Origin: DATBVX01 sp963696675
GTDB lineage: Bacteria > Pseudomonadota > Gammaproteobacteria > Steroidobacterales > Steroidobacteraceae
DNA length: 64,000 nt
Direction: 5' to 3'
NCBI GenBank assembly: GCA_963696675.1
Contig: CAVOLM010000012.1
Location: forward strand, 1-64,000
How positions within the stretch are numbered: position 1 is the stretch's first letter; each line of letters starts with the position of its first letter. A model generated the notes under the pieces. It was not told where the DNA came from and ran no database searches. It was given only the letters and a program-made list of their open reading frames with translations. Position numbers and translations under genes: made by a program. Positions 38,323 through 46,702 of the stretch are shown in pieces.

Positions 38323-39161
38323 TGCAGCGCCGCTCCTTCTTCGTCATCACCATGCTCGCGTTCGGGTTCGCGTTCCTGTACGTCCCGATCCTGTCCATGG
38401 TGGTGTTCTCCTTCAATGCCTCGAAACTGGTTACCGTGTGGGCGGGTTTCTCCACCAAGTGGTACGCGGCGCTGTTCCACGACTCGCAGATGCTCAACGC
38501 CGCGAAACTGAGCATCAAGATCGCGAGTCTGAATGCGACCGGCGCGGTCATTCTTGGCACTGTGGCCGGACTGGTGCTGGCGCGCTTCGGTCGCTTCAAG
38601 GGGCGGACCCTCCTGTCCGGGATGACGACCGCGCCGCTGGTGATGCCAGAGGTCATCACCGGCCTCTCGCTGCTGTTGCTGTTCGTGGCGATGGAGCAGG
38701 CTTTCGGCTGGCCCCAGGGTCGCGGCGTCACGACCATCACGCTGGCACACATCACCTTCTCGATGGCCTACGTCACCGTCGTGGTTCAGTCGCGTCTGAC
38801 TACCTTCGACGAGGCGCTGGAAGAGGCCGCGATGGACCTGGGCGCGCGCCCGGCAAAGGTGTTCTTCGTCATCACGCTGCCGATCATCCTGCCAGCGATC
38901 ATTTCGGGATGGTTGCTCGCATTCACGCTCTCGTGGGACGATCTGGTCATCACGAGTTTCGTTTCCGGTCCGGGCTCGACCACGCTGCCCATGCTGATCT
39001 TTTCGAAAGTTCGTCTCGGTGTGAGCCCCGACATCAATGCGCTTGCCACCATACTGGTGCTGATCGTGACCGTCGGGATCGTGGCCTCGGCCCTGTGGAT
39101 GCAGCGCCAGGAGCGTATCCGGCAGCGCGACGTCCAGATGGCGCTCGCAGCGAATGAATAA
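38322..39161 (+). CDS. potI: Putrescine ABC transporter permease PotI
   Basis: 279 residues, intact. Starts MQRRSFFVITMLAFGFAFLY, with EAA loop LEEAAMDLGARPAKVFFVIT and the conserved FTLSWDDLVITSFVSGPGS. It completes the PotFGHI importer. A glucokinase-like gene follows after 4 bp and may be on the same transcript although unrelated to polyamines. Confidence 0.94.
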   Translation: MQRRSFFVITMLAFGFAFLYVPILSMVVFSFNASKLVTVWAGFSTKWYAALFHDSQMLNAAKLSIKIASLNATGAVILGTVAGLVLARFGRFKGRTLLSGMTTAPLVMPEVITGLSLLLLFVAMEQAFGWPQGRGVTTITLAHITFSMAYVTVVVQSRLTTFDEALEEAAMDLGARPAKVFFVITLPIILPAIISGWLLAFTLSWDDLVITSFVSGPGSTTLPMLIFSKVRLGVSPDINALATILVLIVTVGIVASALWMQRQERIRQRDVQMALAANE

Positions 39162-39165
39162 GTAG

Positions 39166-39897
39166 ATGATCCGTCTCGGGTTCGATGTCGGTGGCAGCTC
39201 CATCAAGGGCGCCCCGGTGAATGTCGCTTCGGGCGACCTGGTTCAGGTGCCCGCCACGATCCAGACACCCCAGCCCGCCACACCCATGGCCGTGGCCGAT
39301 GCAATCGCCGGGTTGACTGCGCAATTGGACGCGAATGGCCCCATCGGGGTCGCGGTACCAAGCGTGGTAAAGGCCGGGGTCACCTGGACCGCCGCCAACA
39401 TTGCTGACAGCTGGATCGGTGCACCTGCGCAAGCCGTCATTGCCAAGCGCCTCGATCGACCGATCACGCTCCTGAACGATGGCGACGCGGCAGGAATCGC
39501 CGAAATCGAGCTTGGCGCGGGGCGCGGCCGCCGTGGCACGGTGATGGTCCTGATTTTCGGCACCGGTATTGGTACGGCCCTGTTCATCGACGGCAAACTC
39601 CTGCCCAACACGGAACTCGGTCACCTGGAGGTCGGCGGCGTCGAAGTCGAGCACCATGCTTCGGGTCGTACCCGAACCGTCGAGAAGCTCGATTGGCGCA
39701 AGTGGGCGGGCCGCGTGAACCCGGTGCTGGCTGCGTATCAGACGCTGTTCTGGCCGGATCTGTTCATCATCGGCGGGGGAGTGACCGAACATTTCTCCCA
39801 GTTTGCCGCCCTCCTGAAGTCCCGGGTCGAAATTCAGCCGGCGCGCTTTCGAGCGCACGCTGGCATCGTGGGTGCTGCCCTCGCAGCCAACCACTGA
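39166..39897 (+). CDS. ROK-family glucokinase, polyphosphate-glucokinase-like
   Basis: 243 residues, intact. Phosphate-binding loop GFDVGGSSIKGAPVN, catalytic Asp in LLNDGDAAGIAEIELGAG, and the adenosine/polyphosphate loop LIFGTGIGTALFIDGKLLPN with ELGHLEVGG. The short single-domain form resembles PpgK, which phosphorylates glucose with polyphosphate and/or ATP; the phosphate donor cannot be told from sequence alone. No zinc-binding ROK cysteine cluster is seen. Starts 4 bp after potI. Confidence 0.8.
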   Translation: MIRLGFDVGGSSIKGAPVNVASGDLVQVPATIQTPQPATPMAVADAIAGLTAQLDANGPIGVAVPSVVKAGVTWTAANIADSWIGAPAQAVIAKRLDRPITLLNDGDAAGIAEIELGAGRGRRGTVMVLIFGTGIGTALFIDGKLLPNTELGHLEVGGVEVEHHASGRTRTVEKLDWRKWAGRVNPVLAAYQTLFWPDLFIIGGGVTEHFSQFAALLKSRVEIQPARFRAHAGIVGAALAANH

Positions 39898-39904
39898 GCG
39901 CTAC

Positions 39905-41059
39905 ATGCTGTTCTCTTCCAAGCTTCCCGATGTAGGAACGACGATCTTCACCGTCGTGACGCAGCGCGCGCAGGAACTGGGCGCCATCAACCTCGCGCAG
40001 GGCTTTCCCGATTACGACATCGCGCCGGAGCTCTGCGATCTGCTCGACAAGCACGTGCGGGCCGGACGTAATCAGTACGCGCCCATGATGGGCGTACCGG
40101 AGCTGCGACAGGAGATTGCACGCAAGCTCGAGCGAACCCAGGCAGTCAGAGTGGATCCGGACCAGGAAATCACCGTCACTGTTGGAGGAACGGAGGCGCT
40201 GTTTTCGGCCGCAAGCTGCTGCATCGCTCCGGGTGATGAGGCGATCGTGTTCGATCCCGCCTATGACTCCTACGATCCGGCTGTGCGTCTCGCCGGCGGG
40301 CGTTGCATCCACGTGCCACTCGAGCTACCCGGCTTCGACATGCCGTGGGAACGGTTGAAGTCGGCGCTGTCGCCGCGCACCCGGCTTCTCATCCTCAACA
40401 ATCCCCACAACCCTGCGGGCAGAGTGCTGGAGCGGGGCGATCTCGATACTCTCGCGCAGCTGCTGCGGGGTACGAATGCGCTCCTGCTGTCGGACGAGGT
40501 TTACGAACACGTAGTCCTCGACGGCCGCCAGCATGTTTCGGTGTTGAGTCACCCGGAGCTGAGAGCCCGCGCGTTCGCCGCGTTCTCCTTTGGCAAGACG
40601 TTTCACGCCACCGGCTGGCGGCTCGGCTACTGTGTCGCGCCCGCCTCGCTGACCAGCGAATTCCGCAAGGCGCACCAGTTCAATACCTTCGCGGTCTTCA
40701 CGCCCGTTCAGCATGCGATCGCGGAATACCTGCGCAGCTTCCCGCAGCGCATCTCGGAGCTGCCTGAATTCTTTGGCCGCAAGCGTGACCTGTTCTGCGG
40801 ATTGCTGGAAGGTTCAGGTTTCCGCTGGACGCCCGCGCAGGGAACGTACTTTCAGCTTCTGGACTTCTCGGCGCTGAGCGGCGAGGACGATATGGCCTTC
40901 GCCGACCGGCTGCTGCGCGAAGCCGGCGTCGCAACCATTCCGCTCGCGCCGTTCTATCAGCATCCGCCTAAGCTCACGGTAGTGCGTTTCTGCTTCGCCA
41001 AGCGCGATGAGACCCTGCGGCAAGGCGCCGGGCGTCTGCGCCAGTGGTGCAACAGGTGA
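39905..41059 (+). CDS. ybdL: Class I/II aminotransferase, YbdL-like (methionine aminotransferase)
   Basis: 384 residues, intact, from ATG 39,905 (MLFSSKLPDVGTTIFTVVTQ). Motifs: AINLAQGFPDYDIAPEL, VGGTEALFSAASCCI, ILNNPHNPAGRVL, LLLSDEVYEHVV and PLP lysine in AFSFGKTFHATGWRLGYCV. This is the YbdL/KAT group, transaminating methionine and other hydrophobic or aromatic amino acids. It follows the glucokinase with 7 bp between them. Confidence 0.85.
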   Translation: MLFSSKLPDVGTTIFTVVTQRAQELGAINLAQGFPDYDIAPELCDLLDKHVRAGRNQYAPMMGVPELRQEIARKLERTQAVRVDPDQEITVTVGGTEALFSAASCCIAPGDEAIVFDPAYDSYDPAVRLAGGRCIHVPLELPGFDMPWERLKSALSPRTRLLILNNPHNPAGRVLERGDLDTLAQLLRGTNALLLSDEVYEHVVLDGRQHVSVLSHPELRARAFAAFSFGKTFHATGWRLGYCVAPASLTSEFRKAHQFNTFAVFTPVQHAIAEYLRSFPQRISELPEFFGRKRDLFCGLLEGSGFRWTPAQGTYFQLLDFSALSGEDDMAFADRLLREAGVATIPLAPFYQHPPKLTVVRFCFAKRDETLRQGAGRLRQWCNR

Positions 41060-41140
41060 CCGAGGGGAGGCCCGTGGTGAGCGCGCGCGAAGCAAACCTG
41101 CAATCACCGCTCGCGGTGTCGCGAGCACACCGCTAGCGGG

Positions 41141-42304
41141 TCAGCGCAGTCCCGTCTCTTGGCGCGCGATGACGAGGCGTTGGATCTCGCTGGTGCCTTC
41201 GTAGATCTCCGTGATCTTGGCATCACGGAAGTAGCGCTCGAGGGGCATCTCCTTGCTGAAGCCCATGCCGCCGTGAATCTGCACCGCCTGATGGGTGATG
41301 TACATCGCGGCCTCCGAGGCGAACAGCTTGGCGGTGCTGGCCTCGAGCGTGTTACGCCCGCCTGCGATGGCGGCCTCACGCTTGTTCCAAGCCGCGCGGT
41401 AGGTCAGCAGGCGTGAGGCCTCGAGCCGGCATTTCATGTCGGCAAGCTTCGCCTGGATCATCTGGAACGTGCCGATCGGCGCGCCGAATGCCTCTCTCTC
41501 GCGGGCGAACTGCACCGAGGCCTCATAGGCGGCGCGCGCGATGCCGGTGGCCTGGGCGGCGATTCCGACGCGCCCCGCGTCGAGGATCGTCATGGCGATG
41601 AGAAAGCCCTGGCCTTCCTCGCCGAGGCGATTCTCGACCGGACACCGGTAGTCCACGAATTCGACCTCGCAGGTCGCTGAGGCTCGGATGCCGAGCTTGG
41701 GCTCAGTCTTGCCGCGGACGTAGCCGTTTTGCTTGGTATCAATGATGAAAGCCGTGATGCCCTTGGCTTTCTTCTCCGGCTGAGTGGTCGCAAACAGGAC
41801 CATGTAGCGCGCGACGGGGCCCGAAGTGATCCACGACTTCTTGCCGTTGATCACGTAGTGCGTGCCGTCCTTCGAGAGGACAGCGCGCGTGCGCATGGCG
41901 CTCGCATCGGAACCGGACTGTGGCTCGGTGAGTCCGTAGCAGCCGACCTCCTTGCCGCTGGCAATCGGGGTGACGTACTCGCGCTTTTGTCGCTCGGTCC
42001 CGAATTGCAGGATGCCGTTGCAATAGAGCGAGTTGTTCACCGAAACGATGGTCGAATGCGCGGCATCGGCCGCGGCGATCTCTTCCATGACCAGCACGAA
42101 GCTGAGCGGATCGAGCCCGGCACCACCGTATTCCTCGGGCACCTCGATGCCCATGAACCCGAGCTCGCCCGCCGTGGCGATGGTGGCCGACGGAAACTCG
42201 CCGCTCGCGTCATGCCGCGCGGCAATGGGCACGATCTCGTTCTGCGCGAACTCGCGCGCCGCCGCCTGGATCATCAACTGCTCATCGGTGAATCTAAAGT
42301 CCAT
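41141..42304 (-). CDS. Acyl-CoA dehydrogenase, short-chain type
   Basis: 387 residues, intact. FAD flavoenzyme inserting the alpha-beta double bond of acyl-CoA. Motifs: CYGLTEPQSGSDASAMRTRA, WITSGPVARYMVLFA, GRVGIAAQATGIARAAYE, QIHGGMGFSKEMPLERYFRD, and the catalytic base Glu in ITEIYEGTSEIQRLVIARQ. Closest in style to butyryl/short-chain enzymes. It converges with ybdL across an 81-bp gap containing ACCGCTAGCGG, and is divergent from the Cys/Met enzyme gene. Confidence 0.9.
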   Translation of the reverse strand: MDFRFTDEQLMIQAAAREFAQNEIVPIAARHDASGEFPSATIATAGELGFMGIEVPEEYGGAGLDPLSFVLVMEEIAAADAAHSTIVSVNNSLYCNGILQFGTERQKREYVTPIASGKEVGCYGLTEPQSGSDASAMRTRAVLSKDGTHYVINGKKSWITSGPVARYMVLFATTQPEKKAKGITAFIIDTKQNGYVRGKTEPKLGIRASATCEVEFVDYRCPVENRLGEEGQGFLIAMTILDAGRVGIAAQATGIARAAYEASVQFAREREAFGAPIGTFQMIQAKLADMKCRLEASRLLTYRAAWNKREAAIAGGRNTLEASTAKLFASEAAMYITHQAVQIHGGMGFSKEMPLERYFRDAKITEIYEGTSEIQRLVIARQETGLR

Positions 42305-42335
42305 GGATTAGTCCGCGCGGTAAGAGGCCGCACAT

Positions 42336-42341
42336 TATAAT
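42336..42341 (+). promoter_or_regulatory. TATAAT -10 box upstream of the Cys/Met PLP gene
   Basis: A perfect TATAAT in the 47-bp divergent gap, ending 10 bp before ATG 42,352. The matching -35 position (CCGCGC) is poor, so activator dependence or an extended -10 mode is possible. The transcript leader would be only a few bases long. Confidence 0.4.
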
Positions 42342-42351
42342 CTGCCGAGCC

Positions 42352-43518
42352 ATGAAAAAGCCCACGCGCGTCAACCATCCGCCACAGGTCGAGCTGCCGC
42401 CTGACAACCACTCGCTCGTGGCGCCGATCTACCAGTCGGTCAAGTTCGAGTTCGATACCACCGAGGAGACGCAGCGCAATCTGCGCGGCGAGCGACCCGG
42501 CTTCTTCTATTCGCGCCGCTCCAATCCGACACTGAGGCAGCTGGAAATGCTCCTCGCGGAGTTGCAGGGGCGCGATGAGGCATTGGTGACGAGTTCGGGC
42601 GTGGCGGCTATGGGGCATTGCCTGCTGGCGCTGCTCAAGCAGGGCGATCATGTGTTGTGTTTCATTGACTCCTACCCGTCGACACGGCATCTGATCAGGC
42701 GCCTGCTCGGGCGCTTCGGCGTCGGCCACACGATGCTGTCGATCGAGGATCTCGACGGTGCCGAGCAAACGCTGGCGCAGAAGCCAACCCGCCTGGTCAT
42801 GTTCGAAAGCCCGACAAATCCCGTCACCAAGGTTGCAGATATCGAGCGCCTGACACGGGCCGCGCGCGCACACGGGGCGCTGACAGTGCTCGATAACACG
42901 TTCGCCGGCCTTCATAACCACGGCCAGTACGATGTCGATATATTCGTGCACAGCCTGACCAAGTACGCCTCTGGGCACGGCGACGTCATGGGTGGCGCGG
43001 TGGTAGCGCGAACTGAGCTGATCAAGGCGATGCGGACCGACTTCGTTACCCTGGGCGCGTTCCTTGATCCGCATGCAGCATTCCTGATTTTGCGTGGCTT
43101 GAAGACGTACTTCCTGCGTTGTCGCGAGCAGGCCGCGAACGCGATGCAGGTCGCGCGATTTCTCGCCGGGCATGCGCAGGTCGCGCGGGTTTTCTATCCG
43201 GGTCTGGAGACCCATCCGCAGCACGCGCTGGCTCGCGCGCAGATGCACGATTTCGGCAGCATCGTCAGTTTCGACATCCGGGGTGGCGCGGAAAGCGGCC
43301 GCCGCTTTGCCGATGCAGTGCGCCTGTTCGCCACGGCGGCGAGCCTGGGCTCAACCGAATCGCTGGTGATGCCGCCGCAGCTGCTGCGCAACCGCGACCT
43401 GAGTGCCGCGCAGGCCGCGCTTTCAAGTGTTTCGGATAGTACCGTGCGGCTCTCAGTTGGCATCGAAGATCCTGAGGACCTGATTGCGGACCTGCGTCAG
43501 GCGCTTGAACTCTCCTGA
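42352..43518 (+). CDS. Cys/Met metabolism PLP-dependent enzyme (cystathionine gamma-synthase family)
   Basis: 388 residues, intact. Motifs: LVAPIYQSVKFEFDTTEE, YSRRSNPTLRQLEMLLAEL, ALVTSSGVAAMGHCLLALLK, SPTNPVTKVADIE, PLP lysine in VHSLTKYASGHGDVMGGAVV, and SLGSTESLVMPP. It catalyses gamma-replacement or elimination on cystathionine, O-acylhomoserine or methionine-type substrates. The exact reaction cannot be fixed by these motifs. Divergent from the acyl-CoA dehydrogenase. Confidence 0.85.
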   Translation: MKKPTRVNHPPQVELPPDNHSLVAPIYQSVKFEFDTTEETQRNLRGERPGFFYSRRSNPTLRQLEMLLAELQGRDEALVTSSGVAAMGHCLLALLKQGDHVLCFIDSYPSTRHLIRRLLGRFGVGHTMLSIEDLDGAEQTLAQKPTRLVMFESPTNPVTKVADIERLTRAARAHGALTVLDNTFAGLHNHGQYDVDIFVHSLTKYASGHGDVMGGAVVARTELIKAMRTDFVTLGAFLDPHAAFLILRGLKTYFLRCREQAANAMQVARFLAGHAQVARVFYPGLETHPQHALARAQMHDFGSIVSFDIRGGAESGRRFADAVRLFATAASLGSTESLVMPPQLLRNRDLSAAQAALSSVSDSTVRLSVGIEDPEDLIADLRQALELS

Positions 43519-43533
43519 TCGGTGGAGAACCCG

Positions 43534-43884
43534 ATGACACGCAAAGCCGAATCGGAAGCGAGTAACCAGTCTTCTCACCCGTTCAACCGCAAGTATTTTC
43601 GCGGTGTTCGCCTGGCGTGCACGCTGCTCGCGGGGGGACTCATCATCGGCATTCTCGGCTATCACTTCATCGCGGAGCTCGAGTGGATCGATGCGCTGCT
43701 CAACGCCGCGATGATCTTGACGGGAATGGGTGAAATCGATCCGCTCACATCGAACGGCGCGAAGATTTTTGCGTCGCTGTATGCACTGTTCTCGGGGATC
43801 GTGTTCCTGACTGCGGCTGGCGCCATCCTTGCGCCAATGTTTCACCGCGTGCTGCAGCGGTTTCACCTCGAGTCCGGCAAGTAA
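43534..43884 (+). CDS. Small two-helix membrane protein with degenerate potassium-channel pore motif
   Basis: 116 residues, intact. ATG 43,534 is preferred to GTG 43,522 because GGAG lies 7 nt upstream. Two membrane helices (RLACTLLAGGLIIGILGYHF and ASLYALFSGIVFLTAAGAIL) flank a re-entrant-like segment AMILTGMGEIDPLTSNGAKI. The layout copies the Ion_trans_2 pore (filter TVGYGD followed by P and a GK-F helix start), but the filter reads TGMGEI, so K+ selectivity is doubtful. Function unknown. It follows the Cys/Met gene and converges with pspC. Confidence 0.6.
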   Translation: MTRKAESEASNQSSHPFNRKYFRGVRLACTLLAGGLIIGILGYHFIAELEWIDALLNAAMILTGMGEIDPLTSNGAKIFASLYALFSGIVFLTAAGAILAPMFHRVLQRFHLESGK

Positions 43885-43893
43885 CCCCGGCGG

Positions 43894-45015
43894 TCAGGTC
43901 TTCCATACCGCCTGCAGATCGCTCCAGAACTCCGGCAGCCGGTGCAGCATCGCCTGTATGCCGGGCACGTAGTGGTAGGCGAGCCAGAAAAATACCACCG
44001 TGAAACCGAGCCACAGCAAACTGTCGCCCGCTGCATACCATCCGTAGTTGTGGCCCGACGCCGCGGCGTACGAAGCGCGGCTCGCGAGGCGGATGGGGCC
44101 GGCGATGGCTACATACAAGAATATGAGTATCAAGAGTCCCGCCCACAACGGAATGTCACTGGGCAACGGCCAGCCGAAAATCAGGCCCGTCGTCACGAGG
44201 GAAATCACACTCAGAACCCAGATTACGAATGCGGCGGCCCGGAGTATTCCGAATACCGGAACCATGAATCCGGCGAATACCTGCGTCGCGTAGCCCGGCG
44301 CCTGTGGCGTGCCCGGCTGCCCGTGCATCCAATGCTGACGCAGGTTGTGGCGCTGTTCGCGTCGCCAGGCGCGATTGCGGCGTCGCCACTCGCGCCGCCA
44401 GTGGCGGCCGTCGCGGAACTCGTTGTAGTGGCGCTTCGCGGTTTCCACCAGCTGCTGGGCGTTGAACGGCAAGCCACGCGCCGCGGCCCGTTCTTCCGAT
44501 GTTTCCGCGTAGGGAATCACGAACATCATCACGACGTAGACCAGGATCCACGCGCCTGTGGTGCCGAGCGCGAGCACGACGAAGAGTACGCGGACGATGG
44601 ACACATCGATATTGAAGTACGCTGCCAACCCGTTACAGACGCCGCTGATGAGCGCGCCCTCGCGGATCTGGTAGAGGCGTTTGGGTGCGCCGGCGTCCGC
44701 CGGCCGCGCACTTTGTGACTCGGTCCTGGCGTTCGAGCGGGCCTCTGCATCGCTGCCGGAGCCGCCATTCACGGGCCCCATGTCGCTGATGATCTGCTTT
44801 ACTTCGACGGCGCTGACCACGTTCTTGTGCGGGCCAAGGTAACGTTGGCATTTCTCGCCGATCGCCTGCTCGAGATCCAGGAGGATCTCGGCGCGATCAG
44901 GATTGTCCTTGAGTCGCGCAGCAGCATCGTCGAGATAAGTGCGCAGCGCCTCATAGCCCGCCTCGTCGAGCTGGTAGGCATTGCCGTTGAGATTGATGGT
45001 GATGACCTTGTTCAT
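43894..45015 (-). CDS. PspC-domain membrane protein
   Basis: 373 residues, intact. An N-terminal cytoplasmic domain (MNKVITINLNGNAYQLDEAG; AEILLDLEQAIGEKCQRYL; VKQIISDMGP) is followed by a PspC domain at about 112-180 (KRLYQIREGALISGVCNGLA, FNIDVSIVRVLFVVLAL), a basic Arg-rich linker, and several more helices. The N-terminal half matches PspC-domain proteins cotranscribed with PadR regulators. It is probably an envelope-stress or membrane-sensing factor, and starts 3 bp after the padR stop. Confidence 0.8.
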   Translation of the reverse strand: MNKVITINLNGNAYQLDEAGYEALRTYLDDAAARLKDNPDRAEILLDLEQAIGEKCQRYLGPHKNVVSAVEVKQIISDMGPVNGGSGSDAEARSNARTESQSARPADAGAPKRLYQIREGALISGVCNGLAAYFNIDVSIVRVLFVVLALGTTGAWILVYVVMMFVIPYAETSEERAAARGLPFNAQQLVETAKRHYNEFRDGRHWRREWRRRNRAWRREQRHNLRQHWMHGQPGTPQAPGYATQVFAGFMVPVFGILRAAAFVIWVLSVISLVTTGLIFGWPLPSDIPLWAGLLILIFLYVAIAGPIRLASRASYAAASGHNYGWYAAGDSLLWLGFTVVFFWLAYHYVPGIQAMLHRLPEFWSDLQAVWKT

Positions 45016-45017
45016 GG

Positions 45018-45341
45018 CTACTGTCCCATCTCTTCCACAGTCGAGTTGATCTGCTTCCAGTACCGGTTGAGCTCTGTCAGTTGCGACTTGCCCTTGGCGG
45101 TGAGCTTGTAGTATTTGCGCGGCGGTCCCGCGTCGGACTCACGCCATTCATAGTCGACCAGGTCTTCGCGACGCATCTTGCTCAGCAGCGGGTATAGAGT
45201 TCCTTCCTGGGTCGCGAACTCGGTGCTTCCCAACTGCTGCATCATGTCGGCGACATACACCTTGTCGGCGGCAATGATCTTCAGGATGAGGAACTCGAGG
45301 AGTCCCTTGCGGATCGAGCTGAATTTCTCGTCGATGGCCAT
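45018..45341 (-). CDS. PadR-family transcriptional regulator
   Basis: 107 residues, intact. Winged-helix PadR features: FSSIRKGLLEFLILKIIAAD, TQEGTLYPLLSKMRREDLV and PPRKYYKLTAKGKSQL. It probably represses its own padR-pspC operon through the AAGGTACC repeats just upstream. Signal unknown. Confidence 0.9.
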   Translation of the reverse strand: MAIDEKFSSIRKGLLEFLILKIIAADKVYVADMMQQLGSTEFATQEGTLYPLLSKMRREDLVDYEWRESDAGPPRKYYKLTAKGKSQLTELNRYWKQINSTVEEMGQ

Positions 45342-45350
45342 GGTGTTAAG

Positions 45351-45397
45351 AAGGTACCTTGGACGCGCAAGGTACCAATAAGATAAAAGGTAGTCAA
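45351..45397 (-). promoter_or_regulatory. padR-pspC promoter with AAGGTACC operator repeats
   Basis: AAGGTACCTT (45,351-45,360, itself a palindrome) and AAGGTACC (45,369-45,376) form an inverted repeat GGTACCTT...AAGGTACC with an 8-bp spacer. On the minus strand, TTGACT (45,392-45,397) is spaced 17 bp from TACCTT (45,369-45,374), so one operator half covers the -10. This is a classic autorepression layout for the adjacent PadR gene. Confidence 0.65.
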
Positions 45398-45455
45398 CAC
45401 GAAGAACCCGCGGGACAATTCACTTCGCAACCAAACTGTTACGAGGAAGTATCAG

Positions 45456-45551
45456 ATGCTGATCGATCACATCGGTCTTGCCGTCGGCGACTATCAACGG
45501 CTCGATCCGGATGGTCACAACATCGAGGCCGTATGCCACAGGCCGGAATGA
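45456..45551 (+). pseudogene. Internally deleted glyoxalase/VOC-superfamily gene remnant (31 codons)
   Basis: ATG 45,456, with GAGGAAG just upstream, encodes MLIDHIGLAVGDYQR, the normal start of a small VOC-fold protein, joined in frame to LDPDGHNIEAVCHRPE and a stop, the normal end of such a protein. About 85-95 central residues are missing, with the frame kept. This is either a genuine in-frame deletion leaving a mini-ORF or a collapse in the assembly. The stop overlaps the pectinesterase start (ATGA). Confidence 0.7.
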
Positions 45552-46702
45552 ACCGGCGCACTTGGCTCAAGCGAGCGGCATCGGCTGCCGCAATCTCAGC
45601 GTTGGGCGGCAGCGAGGCTTCTCCGGCAGCTAAGGAGCCTGGTTTCGACTGCCTGGTCGACGCGTCAGATGTTTCGGCTGAGGATGCACGGACTCCTGTG
45701 GTTCGATCGGTGGCGCAGGCGCTCGAGCAGGCCACTCGCAGCGACAGGGAGTCGTATCGGATCCTCGTGCGCCCGGGGTGCTACCGCGAAAAGCTGGAGA
45801 TTACGCGCGCAGGAATCGACCTGATCGGCATGTCGCGCGATTCGACGTGCATTGCGTTCGACGCAGCGTCGGGTCTGCGCAGAGCGGATGGAACGCAGTG
45901 GGGCACCGCCGGTAGCGCGACCCTCACCCTGCGGGCTGCGCGTTTCCGGGCTGCCCGTCTCACGATTGCCAATGACTTCGACTATCCCGCCAACTTCGCC
46001 AAGCTGCCCGCTGATCCAGCTCGCCTGGCGTCGCCTCAGGCCGTGGCGCTCATGACCGCGCCAGGCAGTGACTGCGCCCACTTTGAAGACGTCGCGTTAG
46101 TTGGCTACCAGGACACAGTCTTCGTGGATGCAGGGAGAAGTCTTTTCGAGCGATGTCGGCTCATGGGCCATGTCGATTTCATTTTCGGAGCCGGCCGTGC
46201 GTACTTCCAGTCCTGCGACATAGTCAGCCGGCCACGTGTGGGCATCCAGCCGGAGGGGTACGTGACGGCGCCGAGCACGCTGCTGCGTGATCTCTATGGA
46301 CTGGTATTTCGCGACTGCCGCTTCGTTCCCGAAAACGACCACGTCCGCGGCGGACAGACTTATCTCGGAAGGCCTTGGCATCCGGGCCGCACGTTCTCCG
46401 ACGGCCGCTATGCGGATCCCGACTCTGCCGGAGCAGTGGCCCTTCTCAATTGCTGGCTCGATCGGCATATCGCAAGCGAGGGATGGACGCAAATGGGCGG
46501 ACGCGCGCGTGATGGCTCTCGCATCATGTTCAAGCCCGAGGACGCGCGCTTCTTCGAGTTCGAGAACCGCGGACCGGGTGCCGCGGCAAGTCCGGCGCGA
46601 CGGCAACTCGCGCCGAAGGAGGCGCAGCAGTTGACGCGAGAAGTGGTGCTTTCGGGATGGACCCCCGCGACCTTTGAGATCCCGCAGCCTCCTTCGGCCT
46701 AA
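45548..46702 (+). CDS. Pectinesterase (carbohydrate esterase family 8), Tat-exported
   Basis: 384 residues from ATG 45,548; the open frame extends upstream but that part is not protein-like. A twin-arginine signal NRRTWLKRAASAAAISALGG sends the folded enzyme to the periplasm. The CE8 signatures are all present: GYQDTVFVDAGRSLF, GHVDFIFGAGRAYFQSC with the catalytic aspartates, and YLGRPWHPG. It de-esterifies pectin methyl esters. It overlaps the convergent aceK by 4 bp. No other pectin genes are nearby. Confidence 0.88.
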   Translation: MNRRTWLKRAASAAAISALGGSEASPAAKEPGFDCLVDASDVSAEDARTPVVRSVAQALEQATRSDRESYRILVRPGCYREKLEITRAGIDLIGMSRDSTCIAFDAASGLRRADGTQWGTAGSATLTLRAARFRAARLTIANDFDYPANFAKLPADPARLASPQAVALMTAPGSDCAHFEDVALVGYQDTVFVDAGRSLFERCRLMGHVDFIFGAGRAYFQSCDIVSRPRVGIQPEGYVTAPSTLLRDLYGLVFRDCRFVPENDHVRGGQTYLGRPWHPGRTFSDGRYADPDSAGAVALLNCWLDRHIASEGWTQMGGRARDGSRIMFKPEDARFFEFENRGPGAAASPARRQLAPKEAQQLTREVVLSGWTPATFEIPQPPSA

